Part shown: positions 63,916 to 64,000 of the stretch, in pieces
Numbering within the stretch: position 1 is the stretch's first letter
How the letters are laid out: every line of letters begins with the position of its first letter
Assembly (NCBI GenBank): GCA_002368155.1
Contig: AP018180.1
Span: 5,625,978-5,689,977, forward strand
Direction of reading: 5' to 3'
DNA length: 64,000 bases
Source of the DNA: Nostoc carneum NIES-2107
Lineage (GTDB): Bacteria; Cyanobacteriota; Cyanobacteriia; Cyanobacteriales; Nostocaceae
Notes under the pieces: generated by a model
Seen by the model: only the letters and a program-made list of their open reading frames with translations
Databases searched by the model: none
What the model was told of the DNA's origin: nothing
Made by a program: the position numbers and the translations under genes

Positions 63916-64000
63916 GGTAATTGGTAATTGGTAATTGGTAATCGGTAATTGGTAATAATAATTTCTCCTTGTCCCCAATCCCCAGTCCCCAATCCCCAAT
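63916..64000. repeat. STRR tract at the window edge
   Basis: GGTAATT heptads (63916-63957) are followed by CCCCAAT/CCCCAGT heptads running to the end of the window. Confidence 0.85.

Overview
The window is a stretch of chromosome from a filamentous, heterocyst-type (Nostocales) cyanobacterium. The evidence is the density of HIP1 octamers (GCGATCGC), the heptameric STRR tracts (repeats of GGGGATT, GGTAATT and GGGCATT type), and a gene set that is unmistakably cyanobacterial: zeta-carotene desaturase crtQ, ClpC, the phycobilisome linker cpcL, the bilin lyase cpcS, photosystem II psbI, a DUF3769 LptD-like outer-membrane protein and TamB. No tRNA, rRNA or CRISPR array was seen.

Layout. 1-1.5 kb is AT-rich and has no convincing gene; a small ribbon-helix-helix gene follows. 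2.4-17 kb is mostly housekeeping: crtQ with two small followers, cobyric acid synthase cobQ plus a small ferredoxin, a PrxQ peroxiredoxin, a DrrAB-like ABC exporter, a G+C-rich short-chain dehydrogenase, a subtilisin-like protease, a DUF3288 protein and clpC with a clear terminator. 17-28.9 kb is an accessory, plastic island: two Uma2 nucleases, a PD-(D/E)XK-like gene split by an intact 1158-bp IS630-family element, a Ser/Thr kinase with a 99-bp coding tandem repeat, an NB-ARC/TPR (NLR-like STAND) protein preceded by a small effector-like ORF, a DUF559 nuclease, a nonsense-mutated gene and many palindromic or tandem repeats. 29-45.7 kb holds tamB, a third Uma2 gene, a His-tailed ferrochelatase-family protein, an MFS transporter, ilvB with an added zinc ribbon, a TerB-like protein, a PBP4-type dacB and a cysteine desulfurase. 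45.9-48.5 kb is phycobilisome-related (cpcL; cpcS overlapping an HExxH protein). 48.7-56 kb has an AraC regulator diverging from a DUF4386 membrane protein, a nuclease-like SNase, a padR-chrA pair, a DUF4349 lipoprotein and a two-domain SagB-type oxidoreductase. 56.8-63.7 kb has a GAF/PAS histidine kinase followed by a receiver-PAS-kinase protein, the LptD-like protein and psbI.

The most interesting locus is 23.19-26.17 kb. The small hydrophobic/helical ORF ends in a stop immediately preceded by a canonical -1 slippery heptamer (C CCA AAG, 23615-23621). The -1 frame opens directly into the NB-ARC/TPR ORF, which has no ATG and no obvious ribosome-binding site. A programmed -1 frameshift could therefore make an effector-NLR fusion of about 993 residues as well as free effector. 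The C terminus of the NLR is a Trp/Arg-rich cationic tail. The IS630 transposase at 19.9 kb uses the well-known A AAA AAG signal, an internal comparison.

A second theme is small non-autonomous palindromic elements. Three copies of one family (28826, 35409, 56146) share terminal inverted repeats of CAATACT type and are each flanked by a 10-bp direct repeat. Another element sits exactly on the tamB stop codon with an 8-bp duplication. Functional calls were made by reading the translations; no database search was possible.
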